NCBI GenBank assembly: GCA_039583875.1
Contig: CM077152.1
Location: forward strand, 20,683,538-20,747,537
Origin: Platanthera guangdongensis
Lineage: Eukaryota > Streptophyta > Magnoliopsida > Asparagales > Orchidaceae
DNA length: 64,000 nt
Reading direction: 5' to 3'
Shown here: positions 41,715 to 53,800 of the stretch, one piece after another
Layout of the letters: every line of letters starts with the position of its first letter
Numbering within the stretch: the stretch's first letter is position 1
Notes under the pieces: model-generated
What the model saw: only the letters and a program-made list of their open reading frames with translations
What the model was told of the DNA's origin: nothing
Databases searched by the model: none
Program-made: the position numbers and the translations under genes

Positions 41715-43774
41715 TCAAGGAGACAAACTGTACCCCTCAGAACTCTCGCTTGAGCTCCCGCTGGAGCTTCCGCCGGAGCTCCCCCCGGAGGTCTCGCCAC
41801 CCGCTGCGGGGGACTTTGAGACATCCGAGGGAGGGGTATCAGGGGCGCCCAGGGGCTTTGGAATGGGCTCGAAGAGCCATGGAACAAGCTGTTGAGCGGT
41901 GATGTCTTTGCCCCTCCCGTCCCAGCAGTCGATGTCGCGCAGCGTCTTCAGCGTCAACTTTACGGTAGCTTGCGCGTTCCCCTGGAGCAGCTTGTCGATG
42001 TCATAAGCCGAGTAATGCTGGCTCTTCAATCTCTCGTCCAACGGAGGGGCTGCACTCGCCTCAAGGCGCGCGATCTGCTCCCGCAGGAGAACGTTGTCGT
42101 ATCGGGCCTGAGACAGCTCCTCGCGAAGTGCGGCCTGGGCGGAATCCTGAACGACGGAAGGTTAGCATAAGAGAAGAGTTAGGGAGGCGAGAACAAGTGA
42201 TTGAGAGAGGTCTCGCTTACCCCTTCCGCTTGGCGCGAGGATAACATCTGCTGGGCCTCGGCCAGCTCCTTGGTCAGAGAGGCCGCCTGAGCCACCGCAT
42301 CGTCCCTGGCCTTGAACATGTCCTGAAAGTTGCGGTCTATCGTGATGCTCCGCCGGGCACACATGTGCGCAAGCTCCAGCCCACGCATCAAAGCGCGAGT
42401 GGAGTCGTAGGCCAGCAGCCGGGTTGACATCCTATCGTAGACGCTGGCGTCCTCCCGGCTGTAGAGGCAATACCCTAGGGCGAAAGCTTCGCCGGTGACC
42501 TCGTCTCGCTCTGCCCAGCTGGGCAAGAGGGACGAGATCGAGACCTTGTTGGCGTCAGGGTCCCACTGCAGCAGCGGCTTGTTTTCCGCGTCCAAGCACC
42601 TCATGCCGAGGCCAAAGTTGCGATGGCCCCGCGGCACCTCGTCAGACAGGGGTTGGCCGGAGGTCCCGGCGGCGGCACCCTCGCTCTCGGCGGCGCCAGG
42701 GGTCCGAGGGTTCTCGGCAGGAGTCCCGGGGCCGCCCCTGGTGGCCGCAATCTTGCTTACTGCCTGCAGGACCTCCTCAAAGGAGCGGCCGGCAGGGAGA
42801 GGTTGGACGGGCGGTACCACAACAGCCTTGCCCTTCTTGATATCTGTGGTCTTGGGTCTCTTGATTGGCTGAGGCGCGGGGGCACCAGGCTTTCGCTTCG
42901 CGACGCCGCTTGAGGGGGGGAGGCCCGGCTCTTTTCGGCAGGCTTGAGCAGCGGCTTTCGCAAGAGCCAGCGGGTCCCTAGGAGGTTGACTCCCTCCGGC
43001 GCGAGCCTCATCAAAGGGCTGGCGAAGGGGGATCTCGCGCTCTCCTGCGAAAACAATAGCGATAAGTTCCAACCTTGGAAAAGGCAAGAAAAAGATAAAT
43101 GAAGGCGAGACTCTACCTTCTCCCGGAAGTACAGAGGAAAGAGAATCGACGTCTCGCCGGAGGTAGAGGACGTCGAAGTCCTTGGTTCCGAAGAACTCAA
43201 GGAGGGCGCTCTCGCGGGAGCCCAAGGACGGAGGCTTGTAGGCGGCATCCTCGTATTGGATGGGGGCTAGGGGTACGTTCCTGAAGTCGCCGGAAACGTA
43301 GATGAACCTCTCGCCCCAGTGATGATGCTTGTTAGCGAGATCGATCGTCTTCAGCAGTTGCCCGGAGAAGAAAACCACGCCTCCTTTCGCGCGGAAAGTA
43401 AATAGCTTGCGGAAGATCGGCAAGCTGAACTCGATCCTCTCTGACCGCATATAGCATATGAATGCCACGAGAATAGCAACTGAATTCGGGTTCAGCTGCG
43501 CGGGAACCACCCCGTAGTACCGGAGGGCCTGCCGCATCTCAGGCCACAGCGGGAGGCGAAAGCCCACCTCGAAGTGTTCAATAGGGATGGCGAGCTCCCC
43601 CTCCCCAGCGGTGTTTACTTTGTCATGATTACCCGGGTTCCGCGCGGTGAAGCCAGCGGGAACATGCTGGGTCTTGATCTGGTTGAACTCTTCCACGGTG
43701 AGAGTACAGGAGGGGAAAAGATGCTTTTGGAAAGCTTCCGCGCAATTGGATCGTCCTTCACTTCCGCCCGGCAT
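41715..43774 (-). CDS. Antisense gene A, copy 2: gypsy-type transposon-domain protein with coiled coil
   Basis: Lies inside the gypsy element but on the opposite strand. ATG 43774-43772 (MPGGSEGR). The frame is open without a break to 42179, about 530 codons. The N-terminal 200 residues carry the 'putative gypsy type transposon' domain (as I recall Pfam PF04195), a family of unknown biochemical role often found in retroelements. A proline-rich linker with basic KRKPG and KRPK follows, then a coiled coil (FKARDDAVAQAASLTKELAE). Splicing out 42147-42220 (74 bp, donor GGG/GTAAGC, acceptor TTCAG/GAT, phase 0) extends the coiled coil with SAQAALREELSQAR and ends at the stop 41715 after a serine-rich tail. 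A 72-bp in-frame candidate intron is at 43045-43116. Not part of the polyprotein, so probably transcribed from its own promoter. Confidence 0.82.
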
Positions 43775-44309
43775 CACGAAAAAGTTGGAAGGCGAGATCT
43801 ACGAGAAGAAGGCGAGAGTAAAAACGGCGCGAGAACGGAAGGAGGAGGCGGAGACAGGCGAGAGCAACAGGAGAGGAGAGAGAGACTGGAATCGGAGAAA
43901 TGAATGTGGTAGGTGAGCCTCCTATTTATAGAAAATCGTGGTAATGATGGCTGTTTTCAGAAAGGCGGCGGGGGTACAGCCGGCGCGTCCTAGGTCAGCG
44001 GCGCTTCGTTTTTCCCGCCCGAATCTGACAGCGACCGATTGACTAAGTGACTGGCGCAAACGTTACGAGATGTCATACGACCGGCAAGGTAGGCGGAAGC
44101 GAGGTGGCTCTCGCCACCCCAAAGACCCGGAAAAATAACTCATACGCATACAAAAATATTAAAGACCGGGCTATTGCTCTCGCTGAGCGGGAACGCGATA
44201 AAATAATAAGCGAATAAAGTGCAGAAACATTAATTACAACTCTAAGCGAGTAAATAAGGGTACATTAGAGAAGGGAAGGCCTGGGGAAGAGGAGGGGAGG
44301 TCTCGCGCT

Positions 44310-45679
44310 TCAGTATGGCTCCCAGCGCCATTTCCCTTGCTCCCACCGCCATTTGCCTCGATCCCGCAGCTTGGTCCGGGGAGGCGCCTGCGGGTTGAAG
44401 TAGGACGACATAACACTGCATCCCAGGTCAACCCGGCGAGACAAGTCCCGGATTCGCTCGATGCACCGTTCGGGTGAGGATCCGGCGGTAGCTCCCCCCG
44501 GCCGGTCCATCTCGCCGATAAGGTAATCTCGCTCCAGGGTCTCTAGCCTCTTCTCCACTGACTGGCGAAACTCTCTTGCCGCAAGGTCGCGGACCCGTTC
44601 TCGCCGGATGAGCTTCGACAGAATGGCGGCGACCTTCTTCCCCCGTCTTTTCGCGCTCCCGGCACCCGTCAGGATCTCCTCCATCTCGTCGGACGAAGGA
44701 AAGGGAGAGCTCTTGCCATCTTCTCCCTCTCTTTCTTCTTCTTCTTCTTCTTCTTCTTCTTCTTCCTCTACCTCAGCGCCAAGCCGCGAGCCCATATCCC
44801 CTGTCAAAGGAATCCCCATTTTAGCGGGAGCTAAAGGATAGCTGCGATAAAATTTTCGTATACCTTCAGAGTGACGAGGCCCCCCGGTCGACGGCAGGCG
44901 AGAAGGCCCATCCCCCCCCCCCCCCCCCTCAGCTCCAAAGAGGAGGTGGATTGGCTTTCCTTTGCCGGGGGGGGTAAACTTTGCGGATGGTGATCCCGGC
45001 CTGGTCGGGAGCGGGGGAGCGGGTCTCCTCTCCCGCTGGAGGGCTAGTGTTTAACAATGGCACGGGGATCTCGGCATTATCTCCTCCCGCCAGTAGGGAG
45101 GAATCAACCGCATGGGCAGACTGCTTCGCAGTCTTCGCCCCAATCTCCCGGGTGGCGAGATCTGGAGGTGCGGAAGCCGACGCTGCGAGAAATCAGGTCA
45201 GCATTTAAAGATGCAAGTCAAAGGCGAGAGGGGAACCTTTACCAGCGGTGTTTGGGTCTGGGGGAGGGGCCGCCTCGGGAACCTGTGGTTGATCATCGTG
45301 ATGGCTAGAGGGTGGATCCAAAGGTTCTCGCGGGGACGCGGCAGCATCAGGAACCGTCTCCTGCGAGAGGTGTCACGTTAAAAAAACTGAACAGCTGGTT
45401 TTTAGTAATTGGGTATATCAAGCTTACCTTCCGCGGCGAGGGGCCGTCCGCGCGACTAGGGGTCGGGGTGGGCGGGCTCCTGTTCTCGCGGGACAGGTCC
45501 CGCTGAACCACCTTCGCCTTCTTCTTCTTCTTCTTAGGCAGAGAGGGCTCAGCGACCGACGATTGTCTCGCTAGCCATGGGGCAACCAGGGCGCTGTTAG
45601 CCCTAGCTCGCGCCTGTACCGCGTTAATGCGGTCCTGCAGATCCTGCGGAAGCGGTTTGTCGGCACGCTTGGAAGGCAT
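44310..45679 (-). CDS. Antisense gene B, copy 2
   Basis: Counterpart of 13860-15226. Proposed exons 45679-45428, 45360-45243, 45182-44864 and 44800-44310. It differs in several homopolymers: 17 Cs against 12 near 44912, 8 Gs against 9 near 44970, 6 Cs against 5 near 44880, and a glutamate run one codon shorter. The third exon therefore reads in a different frame from copy 1, and neither copy gives a clean full-length product. ATG 45679-45677; TATA box at 45754-45761. Confidence 0.48.
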
Positions 45680-45873
45680 AGCGAGAGAGGGCGAGAGCTC
45701 AGGGGGAGAATGACGACTCGAGGGAAGTATTATGGTCCGTCTATCGGCACACATATTTATAGGCACCGTACGGCCCACCGAAAGATTCCCTGATGTTGAC
45801 ACGTGCTCAGCGAATATTTTGGGTTGGACATGTCTTTTCGAGCGCGGTGCTAGCTCAAAAAGAGCGGGGATTG

Positions 45874-46575
45874 TGTACAACCCTATATTCGCTGAGCCAG
45901 GCAAGGAGGCACAATGGTCACAGTTGGGTTAGCCGAAGCGTTCTCGCCCTAAGGAAGATCTCGCCCTAAGGAAGATCCCGCCAAAAGAGGGCGGGAACGA
46001 TTGCGCCTGATCGTTGAATGAGGGGCCGTGAGCCAAGACCGTCGAGCGCGGACTGCGCGGAAGCGCTTGCGCCCGAGCTGCACTCCTTTCTCAAAGAGTT
46101 CTCGCCTACGCCGGGCGAGAACGCTCGCGCCATGCCCTGGGCAGAAGGGTCTCGGCACAGCTCTCGCCGAGTGGGGCCCTGGGCCTTAGGAAGAATGTCC
46201 TAATTGCCCTCAGGAGAAATTACTTCAGTACCCTCAGAAAAACAGCGGGATTCGGCTATTTGCAGACCAACTAGGGGCATTTCAGTAATCTCAAGGCAGC
46301 AAAAACTATAAATAGACCCATAAGGGCTCCTTACAAAGCAAGCGATCATTATCTCCCAAATTCCAGTGCTTTCTGAGGAGCTCCTAGCCCAGCTTTGGCT
46401 TTGGAGGGGAAGCTCTCAGAGATCTTCCGGGTGTGAGGTGGGACCTCCCTGCTGAGGCAATTGGGTCAGTCTTAGGTCCTTAGAATCCAGCCAAGGGGTG
46501 AGACTTGAGAGAAGTAGGTTTTGGCTGCACCCCTTTTTCTTCGAACTTCAGTTGGGGTCATATTTGGCTTCAACA
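45874..46575 (+). repeat. 3' LTR, gypsy copy 2
   Basis: 702 bp. It carries the same 3'-LTR-specific bases as copy 1 but lacks its extra TTC. Polypurine tract AAAAAGAGCGGGGA at 45857-45870. Confidence 0.93.
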
Positions 46576-46860
46576 GGTAACATTACCAAGACCGTTACCT
46601 CCTCGCGCCTATAAATAGCCCCTCATACCTCTCAATTGGGAGGACAACCCCCGGGGGGACAACCGGCACAGCAGACCCTGCGGACTCAATTTCCCAGTCT
46701 GCGTGGCTAAGTCTTTCGGCCTGGTTCCCGGCCTTGGCTTCAGCGACCTCAGTGGTCCCCTCGGCTTGATCGCGCAGCCCACACCGCCTTGTTCTGCGAG
46801 CTGCGAGATCAACAGTCCACGCGGTCTGCCGCCAGGTTCCCCTTTATTTTCTCATGTAAA
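46576..46860 (+). mobile_element. Outer element 3' LTR, right part (copy 2), with TATA box
   Basis: Second copy of 16125-16409. It starts with the target duplication GGTAA at 46576-46580, and the TATA box TATAAATA is at 46610-46617. Similarity to the 5' LTR ends near 46860, about 1 kb from the host RING gene's stop codon. Confidence 0.75.
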
Positions 46861-47871
46861 GCAATCTACAAAAGTTCTGGGTTGTAAAAGTGCATCGGTA
46901 GGTGAACGTTTGCTTTGAGGGAAGCACCCGCGCGCAGATGTGGACGAAGTGAAAGCGAGAATGTAGTATGACACGAAAATATGCAACAATTGAAAATACT
47001 TTTGATGCTGAAGACTATGAGCGAGAATCTCAATCACCACACAAAAAAAAACATTGTTTGAATAACCTCTAATTTCATTTTCAGCGTCACTTAAAAAAAA
47101 ACTGGAGGAGGTATTTGCATTGACGGGTGCGTATAGAATACATGGAAATGTTGAGCTGATGAAGGCGGCAACATGACAAGAGGAGTGGCAGAGAATTTGT
47201 CAATATTTCCATTACATTTTTCTTGCATTCTATCAGCTGATCATTATGCTGCCAGAGCCAAATGGCATTTAAAACTGTCGCCTCACTTAGAATTTTTCAA
47301 AAAATTCTTCCTTTTTGCCTCCTAATTTAACATGTGATCTTCGCCATGCCTCAAAGTTAAGGCTCCGTTTGGCACGGTGGTAGCAGTCGTAAACTCACGG
47401 GTTAAACCGTCATTCTTTAAGGATCACCTAACAAACATCATCTGTTTGAACATAAAAGTGGATGAAGTTCTTTAGGTGGGCGTTAACAAATGACAATTTA
47501 ACCCCATGGTCATGACCGCCACCACCATGCCAAACAGAGCCATTAGGAGCAGAGATGTTAAATATCAACAGAGGCTTCTAAACTATCCTTATAGATAATA
47601 ATAACGTGGAATTGTACTTCATTATCAAAGCCAATTTCATGACGGAAACATCACCCAAAGACAAAATTTCATAATGCAGGAATATATGATAGACTGGACT
47701 ACAGAGAAGAAGAAGAATGCAGGGCTTGCATAAACAAGGACTATACACTATTCACATAGTAAACTTATGTTAAACCCTGCTCCCAAAATTAATAGCGGGA
47801 AAATCTTCTGTAGCAGATAAAATTAAAAAAAAAGGAAAAAGAAAATTGAACCATTTCTGGACACATGAAAT

Positions 47872-50800
47872 TCAAACTAATTCGTGTTTAGCTGACAGAA
47901 TAAGCTTCCTAGCGGAGCCTGTCCTGTCGAATGAATCGTCCACATTAAGAACTGCATTAGTTGAAGGTCCAATTGAAGGAAGCTTGTTTATATACAAATA
48001 TAGCCGTTGGAGATCATCTTTGGCCACCTTAACCATGTCTACGACATCACTATCATCAGTATACACCCACAAGTCATCAGGATTTACTGTCAAGAGGCTC
48101 TCGCGGCAGAAAGGACACGATCGATGTCTCGAATTCCTAAAATATCACGAATTTTATAAAAAGTCTACCAAGTAATGCTAAAATTTCATACTGCAGGAAT
48201 ATATGATGGACTGGGACTACAGAAAAAAATATTAGTATGACAAATTGGCAAAGGATCCAGTAAGAAAATAGAACTTTGAGAATAAAGCAGAGACATTTAA
48301 GTCAACTCAAGGGGACTGCAAAGGAGAGCTTGTTATTATTATTACTATTATTATTTTTAAAATCAATATCAATTCAGTCTAAGATGGGTCTATGTTGCTA
48401 TGCTCAATCCTTCCAGAATAGCAGATTGCAAAAGAGCGGCAACTAGAGTTGAATGGAAAGTATTAAGAACCCATGCATTCAACCAACAACCCATCCTGGT
48501 ATATGAGGATATTTATAATGCGCCCCTCCTGGGTAGGGTCTTTGACCCTTTGGCCTCTAATGTTAAATTTGTATTGGTTAAAACTGTGTAGTACGTTTGG
48601 GCATTTATACCAAATGTGAAAAACTCTCAAGTCATAGAAATTTTTGTCACACATTGTACATGGAGATTCCTTTTAAGAATTTATATTGTCCTTCATTCCT
48701 AGAATTTATGTTGAGAGAAACATTAGGGATAACCCAAAACCATATAGAACGTGAACCATACATCAATCTGTATGCATAGTTGCCACACCACATCCAACAA
48801 CAATTTTTTTTAACAAAAATACAATCAAGTGATTAGAATTAAATACAATAAAAAAAAGAAACTGACAGAATTTTAATTCCAACTGATTCTTGGATGTTAA
48901 AACTAGCTTTACTCTAAGTACTGGTTCATAATTCAAAATACATGGGGGATTGTTATATTTTACTATTGCTTTTGTTTGTTTTTGAAGTAAATTTTAGTCT
49001 CACATTTCCCTAGAAAATTTAATTTTTGCTCTTAGGTGGAGTGATGTGTGCATTCATGGGAAATGATGGCAATCATTGATACGCGAAGGCCGTATCAAGA
49101 TCGAGAACAAAGAACACAAACTTGCATTGCATGAAATTAAAGATACAATCGGGAGACAAGCTTCCGCCAAGCACTGAGGTTGGGTCCTCCAAGGCACTCC
49201 ACTATCCAAAGAGAGACCAAAACACCGCACTCCAAAGATTAAAGATAACTCACCCCTAAATCTCCTTATATAGACCGAGCCACACTAAAAGATAACAATA
49301 CATGACAAAATACCTAAAGACACGTGCGCATCAATGCACCCGTCCTAAAAAGTGACTTTGTCCCCAAGGTCGAGCAGAGAGGGGTCCCATGGGTGTGTCA
49401 GAGAGACTCGGGTGGCTCCTCTAGTGGGCGGATCAGGTGAAACATCAAAAGCTTAGAGACGTCGTGGCAGGCTGGATGCTGCAGATCTGTGGTACGAGTG
49501 ATCGAAACGGGCGTAGAACTCGGTATGGGACTGCCCGAGAGGTAAAGTAAAGACACGCCCATAAAAGATCTTATCCTCAACGTCGAGCGAGGTGCACACC
49601 AGTTGGTTCAGGGCCTCGGTCGGATGTCGGATGCTATTGAGACTGATGACGGAAATTCATCCAGAGCCTAAACGAGTGATGTTGGAAAAGAGAAGTCGGG
49701 ATATAAGAGAGTTGACATGCTGGCGGGGTCTCAAAGAAACGGCGGGGAGCAGAAAAATCTTGTGGCGTCGTGTGAAAAGTTGGTGGATCGCCAGCTGGAG
49801 CCTCCATCACGGATTTGTCGAAAAGAGAGAGGATTGGAGGGCAATTGGTGCAAATCGAAAGATGGGAGAGTATTATGAGGGGCGTGTCGTTGTTGGCAAT
49901 GGGAGAATGAAGGGGTGTTGGGAAAGGAGGAAATGATAACGTTTTTGATGGTCGAAGATCCACTAAGGGGTGGCGGCGGGATGGAGAGGAGCCTCGTCCG
50001 GAAGCAAAGAGGAGGGCATGGGTTGTAAGGGGCATGTAAAAGAAGCCGACGACAAAGAACAAGCATCATGGCAAGTAGGTGATCCATGACAACTTCAATT
50101 CATTCGCATCGAGCGTGCACTGAATTCGGAAAAAGGATTGTAGAGAAGTGCACGAGCGATGAAGGAAAAACAGTAAAACCTTGTATATCCTTGTTGAGTA
50201 TGTAAATACAATGTATGAGTACATATATATAGGGAGAGGAGAGTGAGAGGAGTCTCATATACAAGTTATGGGACTAATATAAGAATAGAGGAAGCTACAC
50301 TAAATGGGTCAATACATGGGCCTTTACATGTTCTTTTCTAAGACTCCACCGCAAGCTGGAGCGTACAAGTTGTAGGCACCTAGCTTGGACAAGAACTGAT
50401 AAAATAGGGTACTCGGTAGGGCCTTAGTGAGAAAATCAGCAACTTGGTCAGTACCCGGAACATGTTTTAATTCCAGCATCTTCATTTGAACTTTCTCCCG
50501 AACGAAGTGGCAATCAACTTCAATGTGTTTCGTTCTTTCGTGGAAGACCAGATTCTTAGCTATGTGTATAGCGGCTAGACTGTCACATAGTAAGGTAGCT
50601 GGTGAGGGAAATTTTACTCCTAAATCAACGAAGAGACTTTCAAGCCATGTAAGCTCAGATACAACAGACGCCATCGAACGGTATTCAGCTTCAGCTGAAG
50701 ATCGAGCAACCACAGCTTGTTTCTTACTGCACTAGGTAACAAAGTGACCTCCGAAGTAGGTACAAAATCTGCTGGTAGAACGCCGATCATCCAGGAACCA

Positions 50801-53800
50801 GCATAATCTGCATCTGAATATGCAACCAATATTGGAGTAGAAGAAGAGATTTTGTATGCCAGCCCTTGATCAAGGGTTGTTTAAAGATATCTTATAATGT
50901 GTTCGACGGCATGTAGATGAGACATCTGAGGAGAATGCATAAATCGGCTGACAACTCCAACAACAAAGGATATGTCTGGTCTCGTGACTGTTAGGTAAAT
51001 CAGTTTTCCAACGAGACGTCGATAGTATTCTGGATTCGGTAGCAGTAGATCTGTATATGCGGCATGTGCACAAAGCTTATGATTGACATACATGGGAGTA
51101 TTGGTCGGTTTGCATCCAGAGTAACCGACATCCTGAAGGAGGTCGAGACAGTACTTCCGTTGAGATAGGACAAGGACATCAGGACCTCTTGCAATCACAA
51201 TGCTGAGGAAGTATCGAAGTTTCCCCAGGTCTTTTGTTTGAAAAATAGATCTCAGGTGTTGTTTGATCATTTGTATTCCCTTTGAGTCATCATCTGTGAT
51301 TAGGATGTCATCGACATAGACTAAAAGGAGAACGGTGCCTGTTTTGTGATGTCGAGTAAACAGAGAGAAATCTGTCGAGCTCCTTGTGAAACCAACCTCT
51401 CGCACAACCCTACTAAACTTGTCGAACCATGCCCGAGGGGATTGTTTGAGACCATAAATCGACTTCTTGAGGTGACAAACCCGAGACTCCCCCGTGATCT
51501 CAAACCTCGAAGGTTGCTGCATGTAGATTGTTTCTTGTAAATCACCATTTAGAAAAGCATTCTTGATATCCAGTTAATGTAAGGGTCATTGGTGATGCAC
51601 AGCCACTGAGAGGAGGACACGAATCGTGTTGAGCTTGGCCACTGGAGAGAACGTTTTCTAATAATCGAGACTTTGTTGTTGAGTAAAGCCACGAGCCACC
51701 AGTCGGGCCTTAAGACGGTCAATTGTCTCATCAGGAGCATGTTTGATGGCAAAGATTCATTTACAATCAACAACAATCTGGCCTGGAGGGAGAGGAACTA
51801 GATCCCACGTTTGCTTAGCCCAGAGGGCTGTCATTTCTTCGTCCATGGTTGTCCGCCACTCCGGATGTTCGAGAGCCTCTTGCACAGAGTTAGAGACAGA
51901 ACTAGAGGATAATGAAGTAGCAAATATATGAAGCGTCGGGGACAGGCGATGTAAAGATATATAGTTCGCCATGGGATGAACGGTGGAGGCCGGTGTTGGA
52001 TCAGCACGTCGCAAAGTGTCAGAGGTCGAAGCCGACTGCATCGGGGCGGCGGAGCGAGGAGGGCGACGAGTGTAGACACGAATAAGAGGGGGCTTGTGGA
52101 GAACGAGAGCCGGATCAGGGAGGAGTGGCGGAGGAGTGGTAACTGGGATGACAGATCTTGGTAAGGATTGTGGTGGAGGTAGGTTTGGAGCAGAGGAGAG
52201 CGGTTGATCTTCCCGAAAGGTAACATCGGCTGAAACGATCACCTTGCGGGTACTAGAGAGTAGCAAACATAGTCTTTCTGAGTGCGGGAATAACCGACGA
52301 ACATGTGTTTGGTCGCCCGAGGAACCAACTTGTCCGTGGACGGACCCGGTAAGTGAACATAGCAGTTACAACCAAATATGCGGGGTGTAAGAGAATGACG
52401 GAGTAGAGGGAAAGATGAGACTAAACGGAGTAGCATTTTGGAGGACGGAGGAAGGGAGACGGTTAATGACATAACATGTCGTTGAAAGTGCAAAGATCCA
52501 ATAAGCATTGGGTACCTGCATTTGAAGCATGAGAGAGCGAGCAACATCAAGAAGATGTATATTTTTACGTTCAGCAACTCCGTTTTGATGAGGGGTATAG
52601 ACACACGATGTCATGTGAATAATTCCAAATTCCGAGCAGAGATTAACAAATTCATGGCTAGAGTATTCGCGAGCATTATCTGCTCGGAGTTTTAATTTTG
52701 TCGAAAAATTGTGTGCGAGTCAAGAACGAAAGCCCGAAACACACAGGGAAGCTCAGAGCAATCACGAAGTATAACCATGTTGTTTGAGAATAATCATCAA
52801 TAAAAGTGATAAAATAACGATAACCAGACACACTAATAATTTTGTACGGGCCCCAAACATCAGAATGAACTAAAACAAAAGGAGCAGAGCTCCGAGTATA
52901 ATGAGAAGGAAAAGATGAACGATGTTGTTTTCCCAAAATACATGAATCACACGTAAAAGCTGGAAGAGAAATATCAGGAAGAGCATTCTTGAGGAACGGA
53001 AGAGGAGCATGCACAAGACGCCGATGCCCATCAACGGAGGAGACCGAGGAGAGGATGGTAGGAGAAACATCAAGAAGGTAGAACCCGTTTTGCAGTCGTC
53101 CTTTACCAATGAAACTCTGCGTCCGTCGATCCTGCATCAGAAAAGAAGAAAAGGTGAATGTGACAGAGCAATTCAAATCGACAGTGAGGTGACTAACAAA
53201 AAGTAAATTAAACGGGAAGCCCGGGGCATGAAGAGCCGAGCGGAGAGAGATAGAGGAATTGAGAGGGATATCAGCAGAGCCGGAGACAGGAACAGTGTCG
53301 TCATTGGCCAATGTGATGCACTTAGGATGTAGAGAATCCAAGTATTGATGTGGCTTCGGCGAGGTGATATGGTGAGTAGCACCTGAATCCACTATCCAGC
53401 GTGGACTAGTGGAGAGACAAGTGATACCTTCATTAAAGATGGAGGCAACGGACGCAGGCGGGTCGCTGAGCATCCCGTGAAGTTGTTGGAGCTGGAGACG
53501 GACTTCTTCAAGATCAGCACGAATGGCAGAGGGACTGTGGGCAGCAACGGAAGCAGTCGAACGAGGAGTAAGACCAAGTTTGCGGTAGCAGGTCGCCTCA
53601 AGGTGTCCATCCTTACCGCAAAAAGAACACTTAGGCTGTGGTCAGTCACCTCGACCCCTTCCTCGAGAGTCTGAATGTCCTCCACGAGAAAGGTGAGGGA
53701 GAGGTAGTAATGGCGCAGAAGAGTGCTGGAGAAGGGCCGGCGAGGGAGGTCTAGTAGTATCAGGAGGGGGTGAAACCTTTAGCAATATGGAACACATCAG

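Larger units (their letters stand above)
33158..46575 (+). mobile_element. Tat-type Ty3/gypsy retrotransposon, copy 2 (13.4 kb)
   Basis: Same element at the same site as copy 1, present because the surrounding segment is duplicated. LTRs are 33158-33859 and 45874-46575 (702 bp each), with target duplication GGTAA at 33153-33157 and 46576-46580. The five LTR-to-LTR substitutions of copy 1 are all present here, which excludes two independent insertions. Antisense gene A is open in this copy but frameshifted in copy 1; gag is open further in copy 1. Confidence 0.95.
30507..47818. repeat. Large direct repeat, copy 2
   Basis: Second copy of the segment at 1-17368. Here the right edge lies only 54 bp from the stop codon of a host RING-finger gene (stop at 47872-47874). 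In copy 1 the same edge runs into different sequence and then a 500-N gap. It could be a true segmental duplication or an unresolved second haplotype placed in tandem by the assembler. Confidence 0.95.

Noticed and set aside
2653..46575. Two independent insertions of the same gypsy family
   Set aside because: Both copies share the site, the target duplication and the same LTR-to-LTR substitutions, so one insertion was copied with its surroundings.
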